A stretch of DNA of 10,330 nt from Demequinaceae bacterium UBA4004 (GCA_002384765.1 DGBM01000278.1:8648-18977); one strand, 5' to 3'. Positions 1 through 6,912 are shown, counted from the first letter of the stretch. The notes: a model not told the origin generated them from the sequence alone. Numbers and translations: made by a program.

Positions 1-23
1 CGGCGCTGGCCGACGGCGCTGGC

Positions 24-1115
24 CTAGGCGGCGGGCAGGTCGGGGAAGGCCGCGGCGGTGGGTGCGTTGCGGATGAGTCCCCCTGACACCGCCAGTCCCT
101 TGGCGAGCGCGTCATCAGCTGACGACGCCGCGACCCAGCCCTTGCTGGCGATCGCGAGCGCGTGGGGCAACGTCGCGTTGGTGAGCGCGATCGTGGACGT
201 GTTGCCGACGGCGCCGGGCATGTTGGCCACGCAATAGAACACGGAACCCTCGACGGTGTATGTCGGCTCGGCGTGCGTCGTCGGATGCGAGTCCTCGAAG
301 CAGCCGCCTTGGTCGATCGCGATGTCCACCAACACGGAGCCGGGCTTCATGCGCGACACCAGTGCGCGCGACACCAGCCGCGGGGCGCGGGCCCCCGGAA
401 CCAGCACGGCGCCGATGACGAGGTCGGCCTCGAGCACCGTGCGCTCGATCTCGAAGGGGTTGGAGGCCACGGTCTTCACCCGGCCGTGGAACACGTCGTC
501 CACGTGCCGCAGACGTGGGACCGACAGATCGAGCACCGTCACGTCCGCGCCCATGCCGGCGGCCTGGCCCAGCGCGCCCCAGCCGGAAACCCCCGCGCCC
601 AACACGGCGACCTTCGCGGGTCGCACCCCCGGCACGCCCGAGGCGAGGACGCCGCGCCCGCCTTGACTCGACATCAGGTGGTACGAACCCACGAGCGTGG
701 CCATCCGCCCGGCGACCTCCGACATCGGAGCGAGCAGCGGCAGGGAGCCGTCGGCGAGCTGCACCGTCTCGTAGGCGATCGCGGTGGTGCCGGATTCGAC
801 GAGCGCGCGGGTGAGGGGCTCGTTGGCGGCCAGGTGAAGGTAGGTGAACAGGGTGAGGTCGCGGCGCAGGTAGCCGTACTCGGACGCGATCGGCTCCTTG
901 ACCTTCAGGACCAGCTGCGCACCCCAGGCGTCGTCCACGGTGCCGATGCTCGCGCCGGCGTCCGCGTACTCCTCGTCCGTGAAGGAACTTCCAAGCCCGG
1001 CGCCCGCCTGCACCAGCACGTCGTGCCCGGAGGCGACCAGGGCGTGCACGCCGCCGGGGGTCGCGGCCACGCGGGTCTCGTTGTTCTTGATCTCGGCGGG
1101 GATTCCGATCCGCAT
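24..1115 (-). CDS. ald: Alanine dehydrogenase (NAD-dependent)
   Basis: Catalyses reversible oxidative deamination of L-alanine to pyruvate and ammonia with NAD+, in the cytoplasm. The 363-aa product starts MRIGIPAEIKNNETRVA and aligns by eye along its length with mycobacterial Ald (about 371 aa). Visible family residues are Arg15 and Lys73 (substrate binding), His94 (catalytic, in the LHLAA segment), the Rossmann loop GAGVSG at 173-178, Asp196 at the end of beta-2 (ribose binding), and the VDIAIDQGG segment with Asp268 (catalytic Asp region). The NMPGAVGNTST and ALTNATLPHAL blocks are also present. A longer frame opens at 1160, but ATG at 1115 is chosen because GAGGAG lies 6-7 nt upstream and the family always begins MxIGxPxEIKxxExRV. 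The gene diverges from an Lrp-type regulator, the same arrangement as ald-aldR in mycobacteria, so alanine-dependent activation is expected. Confidence 0.95.
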   Translation of the reverse strand: MRIGIPAEIKNNETRVAATPGGVHALVASGHDVLVQAGAGLGSSFTDEEYADAGASIGTVDDAWGAQLVLKVKEPIASEYGYLRRDLTLFTYLHLAANEPLTRALVESGTTAIAYETVQLADGSLPLLAPMSEVAGRMATLVGSYHLMSSQGGRGVLASGVPGVRPAKVAVLGAGVSGWGALGQAAGMGADVTVLDLSVPRLRHVDDVFHGRVKTVASNPFEIERTVLEADLVIGAVLVPGARAPRLVSRALVSRMKPGSVLVDIAIDQGGCFEDSHPTTHAEPTYTVEGSVFYCVANMPGAVGNTSTIALTNATLPHALAIASKGWVAASSADDALAKGLAVSGGLIRNAPTAAAFPDLPAA

Positions 1116-1243
1116 GGTGCTCTCCTCGATGATTGCGGGCGCTAGGGGTCGCGGTCCCACACCTCAAGTGTCGAAGATTCTGCGCCGATTGCAACCGGGT
1201 ACGCATATCCTTTGCAGATACGTGAGGAATGGAGAAGAAAACC
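1116..1243. promoter_or_regulatory. Divergent ald/aldR control region
   Basis: This 128-bp gap separates the two divergent starts. It is less GC-rich than its flanks. On the minus strand TTGCAA (1194-1189) followed 16 nt later by GACACT is a weak candidate -35/-10 for ald. On the plus strand TATCCT at 1206-1211 is a possible -10 without a convincing -35. The GAAGATTC half-palindrome near 1173-1180 and the repeated TTGCA at 1189 and 1212 are plausible parts of an Lrp/AldR binding array. Known biology: AldR proteins bind several degenerate sites between aldR and ald. No site here is strong enough to assign individually. Confidence 0.5.
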
Positions 1244-1777
1244 ATGACTTCTGCACTCTCGGGACCCCTTCCGCCGACGAATCTTCGGCTGGACGCGCTC
1301 GACGAGCGCATCCTCTGGGAGCTCACCAAGGACGCGCGGCTGTCCAACGCCGCCCTCGCGGAGCGGCTGCACGTGTCCGCCTCGACGACGCACGCTCGCG
1401 TGCGGGCGCTGCGCGACGCCGGAATCATCACGTCCGCTCACATCGTGGTGGATTACGAGGCGCTCGGCTTGACGGTGCAGGGGCTCGTGGCGGTGCGGCT
1501 GCGCGCGCAAGCCCGCCCCCAGGTCAAGACGTACGCCCGCGAGGTGATCCAGTTGCCGAACGTGCTGTCGGTCTACTTTGTGGGCGGCTCGGTGGACTTT
1601 CTGATCCACGTGGCGTGCACCTCGACCACGCAGCTGCGCGACTTTGTGGCCAGTCACTTGAGCATGGACCCTGTGGTCGCGTCGACCGAGACGCAGATCG
1701 TGTTCGATCACCTCATTGGCGCCCAGCACAAGCAAGGGGCCGACGGGTTGGCCGCCATGCGCAGGGCCCTCGCCTAG
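1244..1777 (+). CDS. aldR: Lrp/AsnC-family regulator, AldR-like
   Basis: DNA-binding feast/famine regulator, probably controlling the divergent ald gene in response to alanine. The 177-aa product has an N-terminal AsnC-type helix-turn-helix at about residues 17-65 (LDALDERILWELTKDAR, then NAALAERLHVSASTTHARVRAL) followed by a RAM/effector domain with the YFVGGSVDFLIHV strand at 111-123. Length matches mycobacterial AldR. ATG at 1244 is preferred over the in-frame ATG at 1229: GGAGAAG at 1230-1236 gives a 7-nt spacer to 1244, whereas 1229 has its purine run only one base upstream. Adjacent, divergent placement to alanine dehydrogenase is the main ground for naming it AldR; family membership itself is secure. 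Its stop interlocks with the stop of the convergent MFS gene (CTAG at 1774-1777). Confidence 0.88.
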   Translation: MTSALSGPLPPTNLRLDALDERILWELTKDARLSNAALAERLHVSASTTHARVRALRDAGIITSAHIVVDYEALGLTVQGLVAVRLRAQARPQVKTYAREVIQLPNVLSVYFVGGSVDFLIHVACTSTTQLRDFVASHLSMDPVVASTETQIVFDHLIGAQHKQGADGLAAMRRALA

Positions 1778-3090
1778 GGCGCAGTGGGCGGCGGGGCGTC
1801 GGCGCCGATGCGCGGTCCGCGCGGCGCCCGCGAGTACGCGAAGGCGAACGCGACGTAGGCCACCACCAAGGACGCCATCACCGCGTGGGAGTAGCCGCTT
1901 GCGGGCAACACCAAGGCGCCGATGACGGCGGACGTGATGAAGGCGGTGTTGTATGCGACGTCGTACAGGGCAAACGCGCGGCCCCGGAAGGCATCGTCCG
2001 TGTCGCGTTGAACGATGGTGTCGACGGCGATCTTGCCGCCCTGTACGGAGAAGCTGACGATGACGGCGGCGCCCAGGAGCGCCCATGACGCGGAGCTCAC
2101 GGCGAGCAGCGCCTGACCCACGGCCCCCAGCAGCAGGCACGCGACGATCCAGTCGTGACGCGCCACGCGGTGGGAGAAGGCCGGCGTGATCACGGCCGCC
2201 AGGCCGAAGCCGACGGCGGCGAAGCCGACCACGATCGCGAACTGTCCGATGGCGTCCTCGGGATGTGACGTGTCCCCCAGCACGTGGCGGGAGATGAGAA
2301 TCGACGCCACGAACATCAGTCCATACAGGAGTCGAGCGGCCGCCATGACGCCGAGCGCGTGGAACGGTGTGGCCCGCTCGCGCAGGTGCCGGTAGCCGTC
2401 GCGCAGCTCGATCAAGATGTGCGCGGCCTCCTTGACCACCCGGTCCGCCTCCAGGAGCCGGACGGGTCCGAGCGAGCGCTTTGACAGCGAGGTGGCGGCC
2501 CACGACGACAGCCCGAACGCCACCCCGGCCGCGCCCAGGGCGAGCAACGCCTTGTGGTCGTCGGAGACCCCCGGCACCACAAACGCGACGACGCCGCCGA
2601 TCGTTCCCCCCAGCGCCGCGGCGATGGTTCCCAGCGTCGGCATGATGGCGTTCGCGGCGAGCAGGTCCTCACGGTCGACCACCTGCGGGATGCCTGCGGA
2701 CAGGGCGGCGAGCAAGAAGCGATTGACGGACAGGCTCGCCAGCGCGAGGACGTACAGGGACAGCCGCGGCGCGTCCACCACGACCGCTCCCACCAGCATC
2801 CCGACCATCGCGAGCCGCACCATGTTGCCTGCGAGCACGATGCGTTGCCGATGCCAGCGGTCGATGAACGGCCCGACGAACGGCCCGATCAGCGTGAACG
2901 GAGCGAACAGCACGGCAAAGCCGATGGCGATATCGGTGGGGGTGGTGGCGTTCTGCGGGGAGAAGAAGAAGGCGGTGGCGATGCCGAACTGGAAGGCCCC
3001 GTCGCCGGCCTGGGAGATCACGCGCACCCAGGTGAGGCGGCGGAAGCCCTGGGATGTCCACAGGTGTGCCAAGTCGGACGAGTACGACAT
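1774..3090 (-). CDS. MFS transporter, MFS_3/EntS-like exporter
   Basis: Integral membrane major-facilitator protein of 438 aa with about 12 predicted hydrophobic segments and a short cytoplasmic tail ending PRGPRIGADAPPPTAP. The segment GPFVGPFIDRWHRQRIV (about residues 69-85) matches motif A, the loop between TM2 and TM3. The N-terminus, with FRRLTWVRVISQAGDGAF, is typical of the proton-coupled drug/siderophore exporter branch (MFS_3, EntS-like). The substrate cannot be told from sequence. Translation begins at ATG 3090. There is no strong Shine-Dalgarno, but TAGCCT lies 6 nt upstream, the spacing expected for a leaderless transcript. The gene converges on aldR with a 4-nt stop overlap and diverges from the DUF805 gene. 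Confidence 0.88.
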   Translation of the reverse strand: MSYSSDLAHLWTSQGFRRLTWVRVISQAGDGAFQFGIATAFFFSPQNATTPTDIAIGFAVLFAPFTLIGPFVGPFIDRWHRQRIVLAGNMVRLAMVGMLVGAVVVDAPRLSLYVLALASLSVNRFLLAALSAGIPQVVDREDLLAANAIMPTLGTIAAALGGTIGGVVAFVVPGVSDDHKALLALGAAGVAFGLSSWAATSLSKRSLGPVRLLEADRVVKEAAHILIELRDGYRHLRERATPFHALGVMAAARLLYGLMFVASILISRHVLGDTSHPEDAIGQFAIVVGFAAVGFGLAAVITPAFSHRVARHDWIVACLLLGAVGQALLAVSSASWALLGAAVIVSFSVQGGKIAVDTIVQRDTDDAFRGRAFALYDVAYNTAFITSAVIGALVLPASGYSHAVMASLVVAYVAFAFAYSRAPRGPRIGADAPPPTAP

Positions 3091-3096
3091 GGCACC

Positions 3097-3102
3097 AGGC
3101 TA
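3097..3102 (-). promoter_or_regulatory. Candidate -10 element of the MFS gene
   Basis: On the minus strand the hexamer TAGCCT ends 6 nt before the ATG at 3090, fitting a sigma-A -10 whose transcript would start at or next to the start codon. No convincing -35 is visible. The element lies in one arm of the inverted repeat 3091-3103/3167-3179. Confidence 0.4.
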
Positions 3103-3167
3103 GGGCGTCGCCTCGGTGGCGCCAGCCAGGCAGCGGACCGAGTCATCCACGGACGCGGAATCGGCGC

Positions 3168-3173
3168 TAGCGT
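3168..3173 (+). promoter_or_regulatory. Candidate -10 element of the DUF805/LysE operon
   Basis: TAGCGT sits 26 nt before the ATG at 3200, placing a transcription start near 3180 and leaving a short leader that contains the purine-rich ribosome site (AAGGTGG at 3188-3194). No clear -35 is seen 17 nt upstream. Confidence 0.4.
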
Positions 3174-3199
3174 GGTGCCTGGAGAGGAAGGTGGGTTCG

Positions 3200-3817
3200 A
3201 TGTCCTTCGGTCAGGCGATCAAGTCGGTGTTGTCCCAGTACGCGACGTTCACGGGCCGCGCGCGGCGGGCGGAGTACTGGTGGTTCTACCTCTTCTTCAC
3301 TCTCGTGTCCCTTCCCTTTCAGATCTTCTTCTTCGCCATGTACCTGGCCGCCTTCGCTCCCGCGTTCGAAGGCCTCGATGCCGACGGGCAGTACTCGGAG
3401 GTTGCCTTCGACGACATCAACTGGGGGCTGTTCGCGGTGGGATTCGTCCCGATGATCATCGTCACCCTCGCGTTCCTGGTGCCGTCGCTCGCCGTCCTGG
3501 TGCGACGCCTGCACGACACTGGCCGTTCCGGGTGGTGGTGGCTCATCAGTTTCGTGCCCTTCGGCAGCATCGCGATCCTCGTGTTTACCGTGCTTGACGG
3601 GCAGCCGCACGACAACGAGTACGGACCAGACCCCAAGGCGGGCGAGCGCCGCTCCGGCTCGGGCTATGGCGGGCCCCTGCAGTACGCGCAACCCGCTCCA
3701 CCCCCGCCGTACTCGCCCCCTCCGGCGCCCGACTTCCCGCCGCCGGGTCCGATCGCCCAGCCGCCGTCGCCGCCTCCCGCGAATCCTGACGACCCTTTCG
3801 CCGCTCCCGGCAGGTAG
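3200..3817 (+). CDS. DUF805 membrane protein with proline-rich tail
   Basis: Small inner-membrane protein of 205 aa; the biochemical function of the DUF805 family is unknown. Diagnostic motifs are GRARRAEYW (19-27), VRRLHDTGRSGWWW (101-114) and NEYGPDP (139-145). Hydrophobic segments lie at about 27-53, 76-100 and 112-133. Residues 150-205 form a low-complexity tail rich in Pro, Tyr, Ala and Ser (PPPPYSPPPAP), probably cytoplasmic and disordered. ATG at 3200 is chosen because the family begins MxFxxAIxxxxxxYxxFxGRA and a purine-rich site precedes it; a longer frame from 3116 adds 28 non-conserved residues. Three bases separate its stop from the LysE-type gene, so the two are probably co-transcribed. 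Family assignment is firm. Confidence 0.9.
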   Translation: MSFGQAIKSVLSQYATFTGRARRAEYWWFYLFFTLVSLPFQIFFFAMYLAAFAPAFEGLDADGQYSEVAFDDINWGLFAVGFVPMIIVTLAFLVPSLAVLVRRLHDTGRSGWWWLISFVPFGSIAILVFTVLDGQPHDNEYGPDPKAGERRSGSGYGGPLQYAQPAPPPPYSPPPAPDFPPPGPIAQPPSPPPANPDDPFAAPGR

Positions 3818-3820
3818 CGC

Positions 3821-4480
3821 GTGATCTCGTGGGGCACGCTGGCGGCGTTCAGCGCGCTCGCGTTCGTGGTCATCGTCATTCCCGGGCCCAGCGTCCTGTT
3901 CATTGTGGGCCGCGCGCTCCAGCACGGCCGTCGCGACGCCTTGATGTCCGTGGTGGGCAACACCGGCGGCGAGTTGGTGCACGCCGCGCTCGTGGCGGCT
4001 GGCATTGGGGCGGCCATCGCAGCGTCGTCGGTCGCCTTTGTGGTGCTCAAGTTCGTGGGCGGGGCGTACCTGGTGTATCTCGGGGTGCAGGCGGTGCGGC
4101 ATCGGCGGGACGGGGTTGACGTGGCGGCCGTGGTGGCGGCCGACGCGGCGGTTGCGCCCGCGCGCCGTCCGGTCCGGCGGGTGCTGACCGAGTCGTTCAC
4201 CGTGGGTGTGACCAACCCCAAGACGCTCGTGTTCGTGGCGGCGGTGTTGCCGCAGTTTGTGGATCCGGACGCCGGGCCCGCGTGGGCGCAGATCCTGCTG
4301 CTTGGCCTGCTGTTCGCCGTCATCGCGATGGTGAGCGACGGCGCGTACGCGCTCGCGGCGTCGGGCGCGAGGGACTGGTTCGCACGCTCGCCGCGCAGGC
4401 TCGAGCGCATGCGCGGCGTGGGCGGGGTCCTGATCGGCTCGTTGGGCGTGGTGCTGATGGCGTCGCGGCGTGCCGCGTGA
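3821..4480 (+). CDS. LysE/RhtB-family amino-acid exporter
   Basis: Membrane exporter of amino acids or their derivatives, 219 aa, the usual size for the family, with about six hydrophobic segments. Family signs are PGPSVLFIVGRAL at 21-33 (the conserved PGP in TM1), GxxxGxxxH-like packing at 46-54, LKFVGGAYLVYLGVQAVR at 76-93, and TNPKTLVFVAAVLPQF at 131-146 (the conserved NPK). Residues 97-120 form an extended, Ala/Arg-rich loop between halves. Translation starts at GTG 3821, three bases after the DUF805 stop and probably by coupling, since only a weak AGG precedes it. Substrate is unknown. Closeness to ald/aldR makes a role in amino-acid efflux plausible but unproven. Confidence 0.9.
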   Translation: MISWGTLAAFSALAFVVIVIPGPSVLFIVGRALQHGRRDALMSVVGNTGGELVHAALVAAGIGAAIAASSVAFVVLKFVGGAYLVYLGVQAVRHRRDGVDVAAVVAADAAVAPARRPVRRVLTESFTVGVTNPKTLVFVAAVLPQFVDPDAGPAWAQILLLGLLFAVIAMVSDGAYALAASGARDWFARSPRRLERMRGVGGVLIGSLGVVLMASRRAA

Positions 4481-4500
4481 CCGTCCGCTGGGGCCGGTAG

Positions 4501-4522
4501 CGACGGGCGCCCCGGCGCCGTC
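4501..4522 (+). terminator. GC-rich hairpin after the LysE gene, possible weak terminator
   Basis: GACGG, a bulged G, then CGC pairs with GCG CCGTC around a CCCG loop. No T-run follows, so this is not a canonical intrinsic terminator, but it lies 20 bases after the stop and before the next promoter-like element. The 10-mer GGCGCCGTCC in this hairpin recurs at 4574-4583. Confidence 0.25.
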
Positions 4523-4593
4523 CACAGGCTGATGATCTTCTCCGGTTCCACCGCCTGAGTCTCGGGGGCTCGTGGCGCCGTCCCGGCGCGTCC

Positions 4594-4599
4594 TACCTT
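4594..4599 (+). promoter_or_regulatory. Candidate -10 element of the four-gene hydrolase operon
   Basis: TACCTT stands 32 nt before the ATG at 4632 in the 151-bp gap after the LysE gene, with room for a short leader carrying a strong GGGAGGG ribosome site (4622-4628). No good -35 is visible. The gap and strong ribosome site suggest that a new transcription unit begins here. Confidence 0.4.
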
Positions 4600-4631
4600 C
4601 GGTCCGTCGCGAGGCGTTGACGGGAGGGACC

Positions 4632-4814
4632 ATGGCGGACAACGAGGGGTATGAGGCGCGGGAGCGGGCTCGTGAGGCGATGGCCCTGGTGGGCGATGGC
4701 CTCGCCCGGGGTGTGCCGCCGGATCCGGAGGTCGACGGCCAACTCGCCGAGTTCGCGGCCCGCATCGACTCACGCCTGTGGGAGCCACGCCGCCCCCGGG
4801 ATTCCCCCCGATGA
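4632..4814 (+). CDS. Small helical protein, first gene of the ESX-like hydrolase operon
   Basis: Predicted 60-aa acidic, charged, probably helical protein beginning MADNEGYEARERAREAMAL and ending RLWEPRRPRDSPR. No signal peptide, membrane segment or known motif is recognised, and it has no internal WxG. The start at ATG 4632 is supported by GGGAGGG 3-4 nt upstream; in-frame codons further up lack a ribosome site. Its TGA overlaps the next start as ATGA (4811-4814), so translation is probably coupled and the gene is likely real despite its size. By position it could be a small partner or chaperone of the downstream WXG-like protein and hydrolase. That role is inference only. Confidence 0.7.
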   Translation: MADNEGYEARERAREAMALVGDGLARGVPPDPEVDGQLAEFAARIDSRLWEPRRPRDSPR

Positions 4815-5140
4815 GCGATCTCACGGTCGACGGCGACGCCTTGCGCCAGGCCGCGCGCACGGTGCACGCCGTCGTGGACGACTTTCGATGCGCAGACGGC
4901 CAGGCCCATGACGCCGCGCAGCACGTGGGACACGCCGGGCTCGCTCAGCGGGTGATGGCCTTTGCCGACCAGTGGGACATTCATCGGGAACGCACCTCGC
5001 AGCGCCTCAGTCGGTTGGCGGATGCTCTCGAGGCCGTCAACGAGACCTTCGCTGATCTCGACGGCGAGGCCGCCGCCCAGTTGCGTGCATCACACGGCGA
5101 ATCCCGGCCTTGGGGTCGGTGGCCGCCGGTGAGCATGTGA
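4811..5140 (+). CDS. WXG100/EspC-like small helical protein (putative type VII substrate)
   Basis: Predicted 109-aa all-helical protein with no signal peptide. The start MSDLTVDGDALRQAARTVH resembles the first helix of ESX secretion-associated (EspC/WXG100-like) proteins. A central turn region has Trp55 (FADQWDIHRE), followed by a long second helix RLSRLADALEAVNETFADLD at 65-84. FADLD at 80-84 sits where the YxxxD/E type VII export motif usually lies, with Phe in place of Tyr. Residues 97-109 form a short Trp/Pro tail. WxG itself is not present as such, so the family call rests on size, helix pattern and position. The start is fixed by the ATGA overlap with the preceding gene, and the end overlaps the next gene by GTGA. 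Such proteins usually form helical hairpin dimers with partner proteins. Confidence 0.7.
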   Translation: MSDLTVDGDALRQAARTVHAVVDDFRCADGQAHDAAQHVGHAGLAQRVMAFADQWDIHRERTSQRLSRLADALEAVNETFADLDGEAAAQLRASHGESRPWGRWPPVSM

Positions 5141-6900
5141 GCCCGCTGCCCGTCCCCTCCGGAGACCCGGCGGCCCTCGACCAGGCGGTGGATCGTTACG
5201 CCCACACCCAGGCGGCCATCGAGCGTGCCGCAGATGACTTGCTCGCCGCGATGTGCGACGGCCAGGGCCTCGCGATGGCGGCGCTCGGAGAGACCATTGG
5301 CGAGGCCGAAGACGCCCTGACTGCCGCCCACGGGCGCTATCAAGGCGCCACGCTGGCCCTGCGGGACTATGTCGTGGCACTCGCCACCTTTCATCGTGCC
5401 GCGTACGCCGCGATCGACAGCGAGCAACAGGCCCTGAGGCAACTCGATTGGGCCGAGCAGGAAAAGGCCGACGCGGGCGACCGCTTGCGCCGCGCGACCG
5501 TCGATCCGGCGCGCGCCGAAGACCTTGACAGCGCGCACCGCGACTTGTGGGCGGCCGTCGCGTCGCGCGACGCGGCCCAGGACGCCGTCGATGCTCCACG
5601 CTCCGACTACCGGAGCGCGGAAGCCGCGCTGGACGATGCCGCACAGGTGGCCATCGCGCGCATCGTCGCGTCCTTCGACGGCACCAACGACGGCTTCATG
5701 GACCACGTGGAGAACGCGTTCGCGGCGGCTGGGCAGGTGCTGACGGACCTGACTCGATGGGCAACGGGATTTCTTGCCGCGGTCCTTGACGTGGTGATGG
5801 CCGCCGTGGAGGCGTACCTCGTAGCCCTAGCGTTCGGGATCGTCCTGATCGCCTTGGCGGTGGCGCTGGTCGCGGTCTTCGCGCTGGCGTTGGCCGCCTT
5901 GGTGGTGGTGTTAGCCCTCGTCGTCGGCGCCCTGTTGTCGCTCCTGGCGGTGGTGCTTGCGGGGGCGGCCATGTATGACCTGACGGAAAGGCTCGGTATT
6001 GAGGGACTCGCACAGCTGCGACTCGTGCTGGGCGCGGCATGCGCGGTGTGCCCGCTTCTCGCCGTGGCGATCGTGACGCGCGTCGCCGACGAGGCGGGCA
6101 AACCCACACCCGCCGTGGGCCCGTTGCGGGCGCGGGACTCGCAGGATGCGGCGGCGCTCACGGAACTCGACGCCGCGATCCCGTCCAACGCGGGCGACGT
6201 CCTGGAGTGGGCCGGGCTTGTGGACCGGGTGGGCGGGGATCAGCGGGCGGTCGTGGACGTCGCCAAGGTGACCCGCGAGAACGGTTCCGTGGCGTGGATC
6301 GTGACGCTGCCGTCCACGCAGGACTGGGTGGTGGGGGGCGACAAGCCCGCCCCCAACGACCTGGACGCGGACCTCGTGTTGGAGCTGTTTCCCCAGATTC
6401 GAACGCAATACGAGCGGGCCGTGCTCGCAGCGATGGCCCAAGCCGGGATTGGGCAAGGCGACCCGGTGCTCCTGTCCGGCTGGAGCCTCGGCGGCATCGG
6501 CGGCGGTCGCCTCATCGAGTCCCGGCAGGGCGGATACCGATACGAGGGCCTGGTGTGCGCGGGATCCCCCGTCGACCACATGGCGATTCCCCGCGAGGTG
6601 CGGGTGTTGCAGGTCAAGCACACGATGGACGTGGTCCACCGCGCGGACCTCATCGATGGCCTCCCCGACACGGCGCGCCACGTGAGTCTCTGGGACGGGC
6701 CTCGGTCGGGCGGCGCGGCCCGGTTGCACGCCAACCCCATCGCAGCGCATAGCAATGCCGCATACGTGGAGACCCTGCGGGCACACACCGTGGTGGATGA
6801 CTCGACAAGCGTCATGTTCAGCGACTTCTACGCGATCGATGACCCCGCCACCGCGGCCGTGCCGCGCGTGGAACACGTCCAGTACGAATTCGGCGAATAG
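5137..6900 (+). CDS. Multi-domain membrane alpha/beta hydrolase, putative ESX-type lipase/esterase effector
   Basis: A 587-aa protein with three parts. Residues 1-185 are Ala-rich, charged helices starting PSGDPAALDQAVDRYAHTQ, like the WXG/LXG-type N-terminus of actinobacterial type VII substrates. Residues about 208-278 are an unbroken hydrophobic block (about three membrane helices), with another at 290-313. Residues about 350-587 form an alpha/beta hydrolase: VTLPSTQDW (389-397), the nucleophile elbow GWSLGG with Ser450, AGSPVD at 475-480, Asp498 in HTMDVV, and His538 in AAHSNAAYVETL, giving a complete Ser-Asp-His set in family order. It is probably a lipase or esterase; the substrate is unknown. 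GTG at 5137 is chosen for the GTGA overlap with the previous stop and a nearby GGTGAG; TTG 5110 and GTG 5119 are alternatives. No signal peptide is present, so export would need a dedicated system, or the enzyme is a membrane protein facing the cytoplasm. Confidence 0.82.
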   Translation: MSPLPVPSGDPAALDQAVDRYAHTQAAIERAADDLLAAMCDGQGLAMAALGETIGEAEDALTAAHGRYQGATLALRDYVVALATFHRAAYAAIDSEQQALRQLDWAEQEKADAGDRLRRATVDPARAEDLDSAHRDLWAAVASRDAAQDAVDAPRSDYRSAEAALDDAAQVAIARIVASFDGTNDGFMDHVENAFAAAGQVLTDLTRWATGFLAAVLDVVMAAVEAYLVALAFGIVLIALAVALVAVFALALAALVVVLALVVGALLSLLAVVLAGAAMYDLTERLGIEGLAQLRLVLGAACAVCPLLAVAIVTRVADEAGKPTPAVGPLRARDSQDAAALTELDAAIPSNAGDVLEWAGLVDRVGGDQRAVVDVAKVTRENGSVAWIVTLPSTQDWVVGGDKPAPNDLDADLVLELFPQIRTQYERAVLAAMAQAGIGQGDPVLLSGWSLGGIGGGRLIESRQGGYRYEGLVCAGSPVDHMAIPREVRVLQVKHTMDVVHRADLIDGLPDTARHVSLWDGPRSGGAARLHANPIAAHSNAAYVETLRAHTVVDDSTSVMFSDFYAIDDPATAAVPRVEHVQYEFGE

Positions 6901-6912
6901 GAGGACGCGGTG

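Larger units (their letters stand above)
3091..3179. repeat. Inverted repeat spanning the divergent MFS/DUF805 promoters
   Basis: The left arm at 3091-3103, read on the minus strand, is CTAGCCTGGTGCC. The right arm at 3167-3179, read on the plus strand, is CTAGCGTGGTGCC, a match at 12 of 13 positions. Each arm contains the candidate -10 hexamer of the gene it faces. The 63-bp spacing is too wide for a single dimer site, so paired regulator sites or similar promoter cores are both possible. Confidence 0.5.

Noticed and set aside
1..27. Plus-strand frame entering from the left edge and ending at TAG 25-27; also the 10-mer CGGCGCTGGC present twice (1-10, 14-23)
   Set aside because: Only eight codons are visible and they carry no recognisable sequence. 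The repeat is short and GC-rich. Either could be chance.
115..1431. 438-codon minus-strand frame overlapping ald, and a 327-codon plus-strand frame at 162-1145
   Set aside because: Both lie over the strongly supported ald gene in other frames and have low-complexity Arg/His-rich composition.
3167..4984. 605-codon open frame on the minus strand
   Set aside because: Shadow of the DUF805 and LysE genes, with highly biased Arg/His/Glu composition and no family resemblance.
5110..5136. Upstream TTG (5110) and GTG (5119) starts for the hydrolase
   Set aside because: They would overlap the WXG-like gene by 22-31 bases without a clear ribosome site; the GTGA overlap at 5137 matches the coupling seen at 4811.
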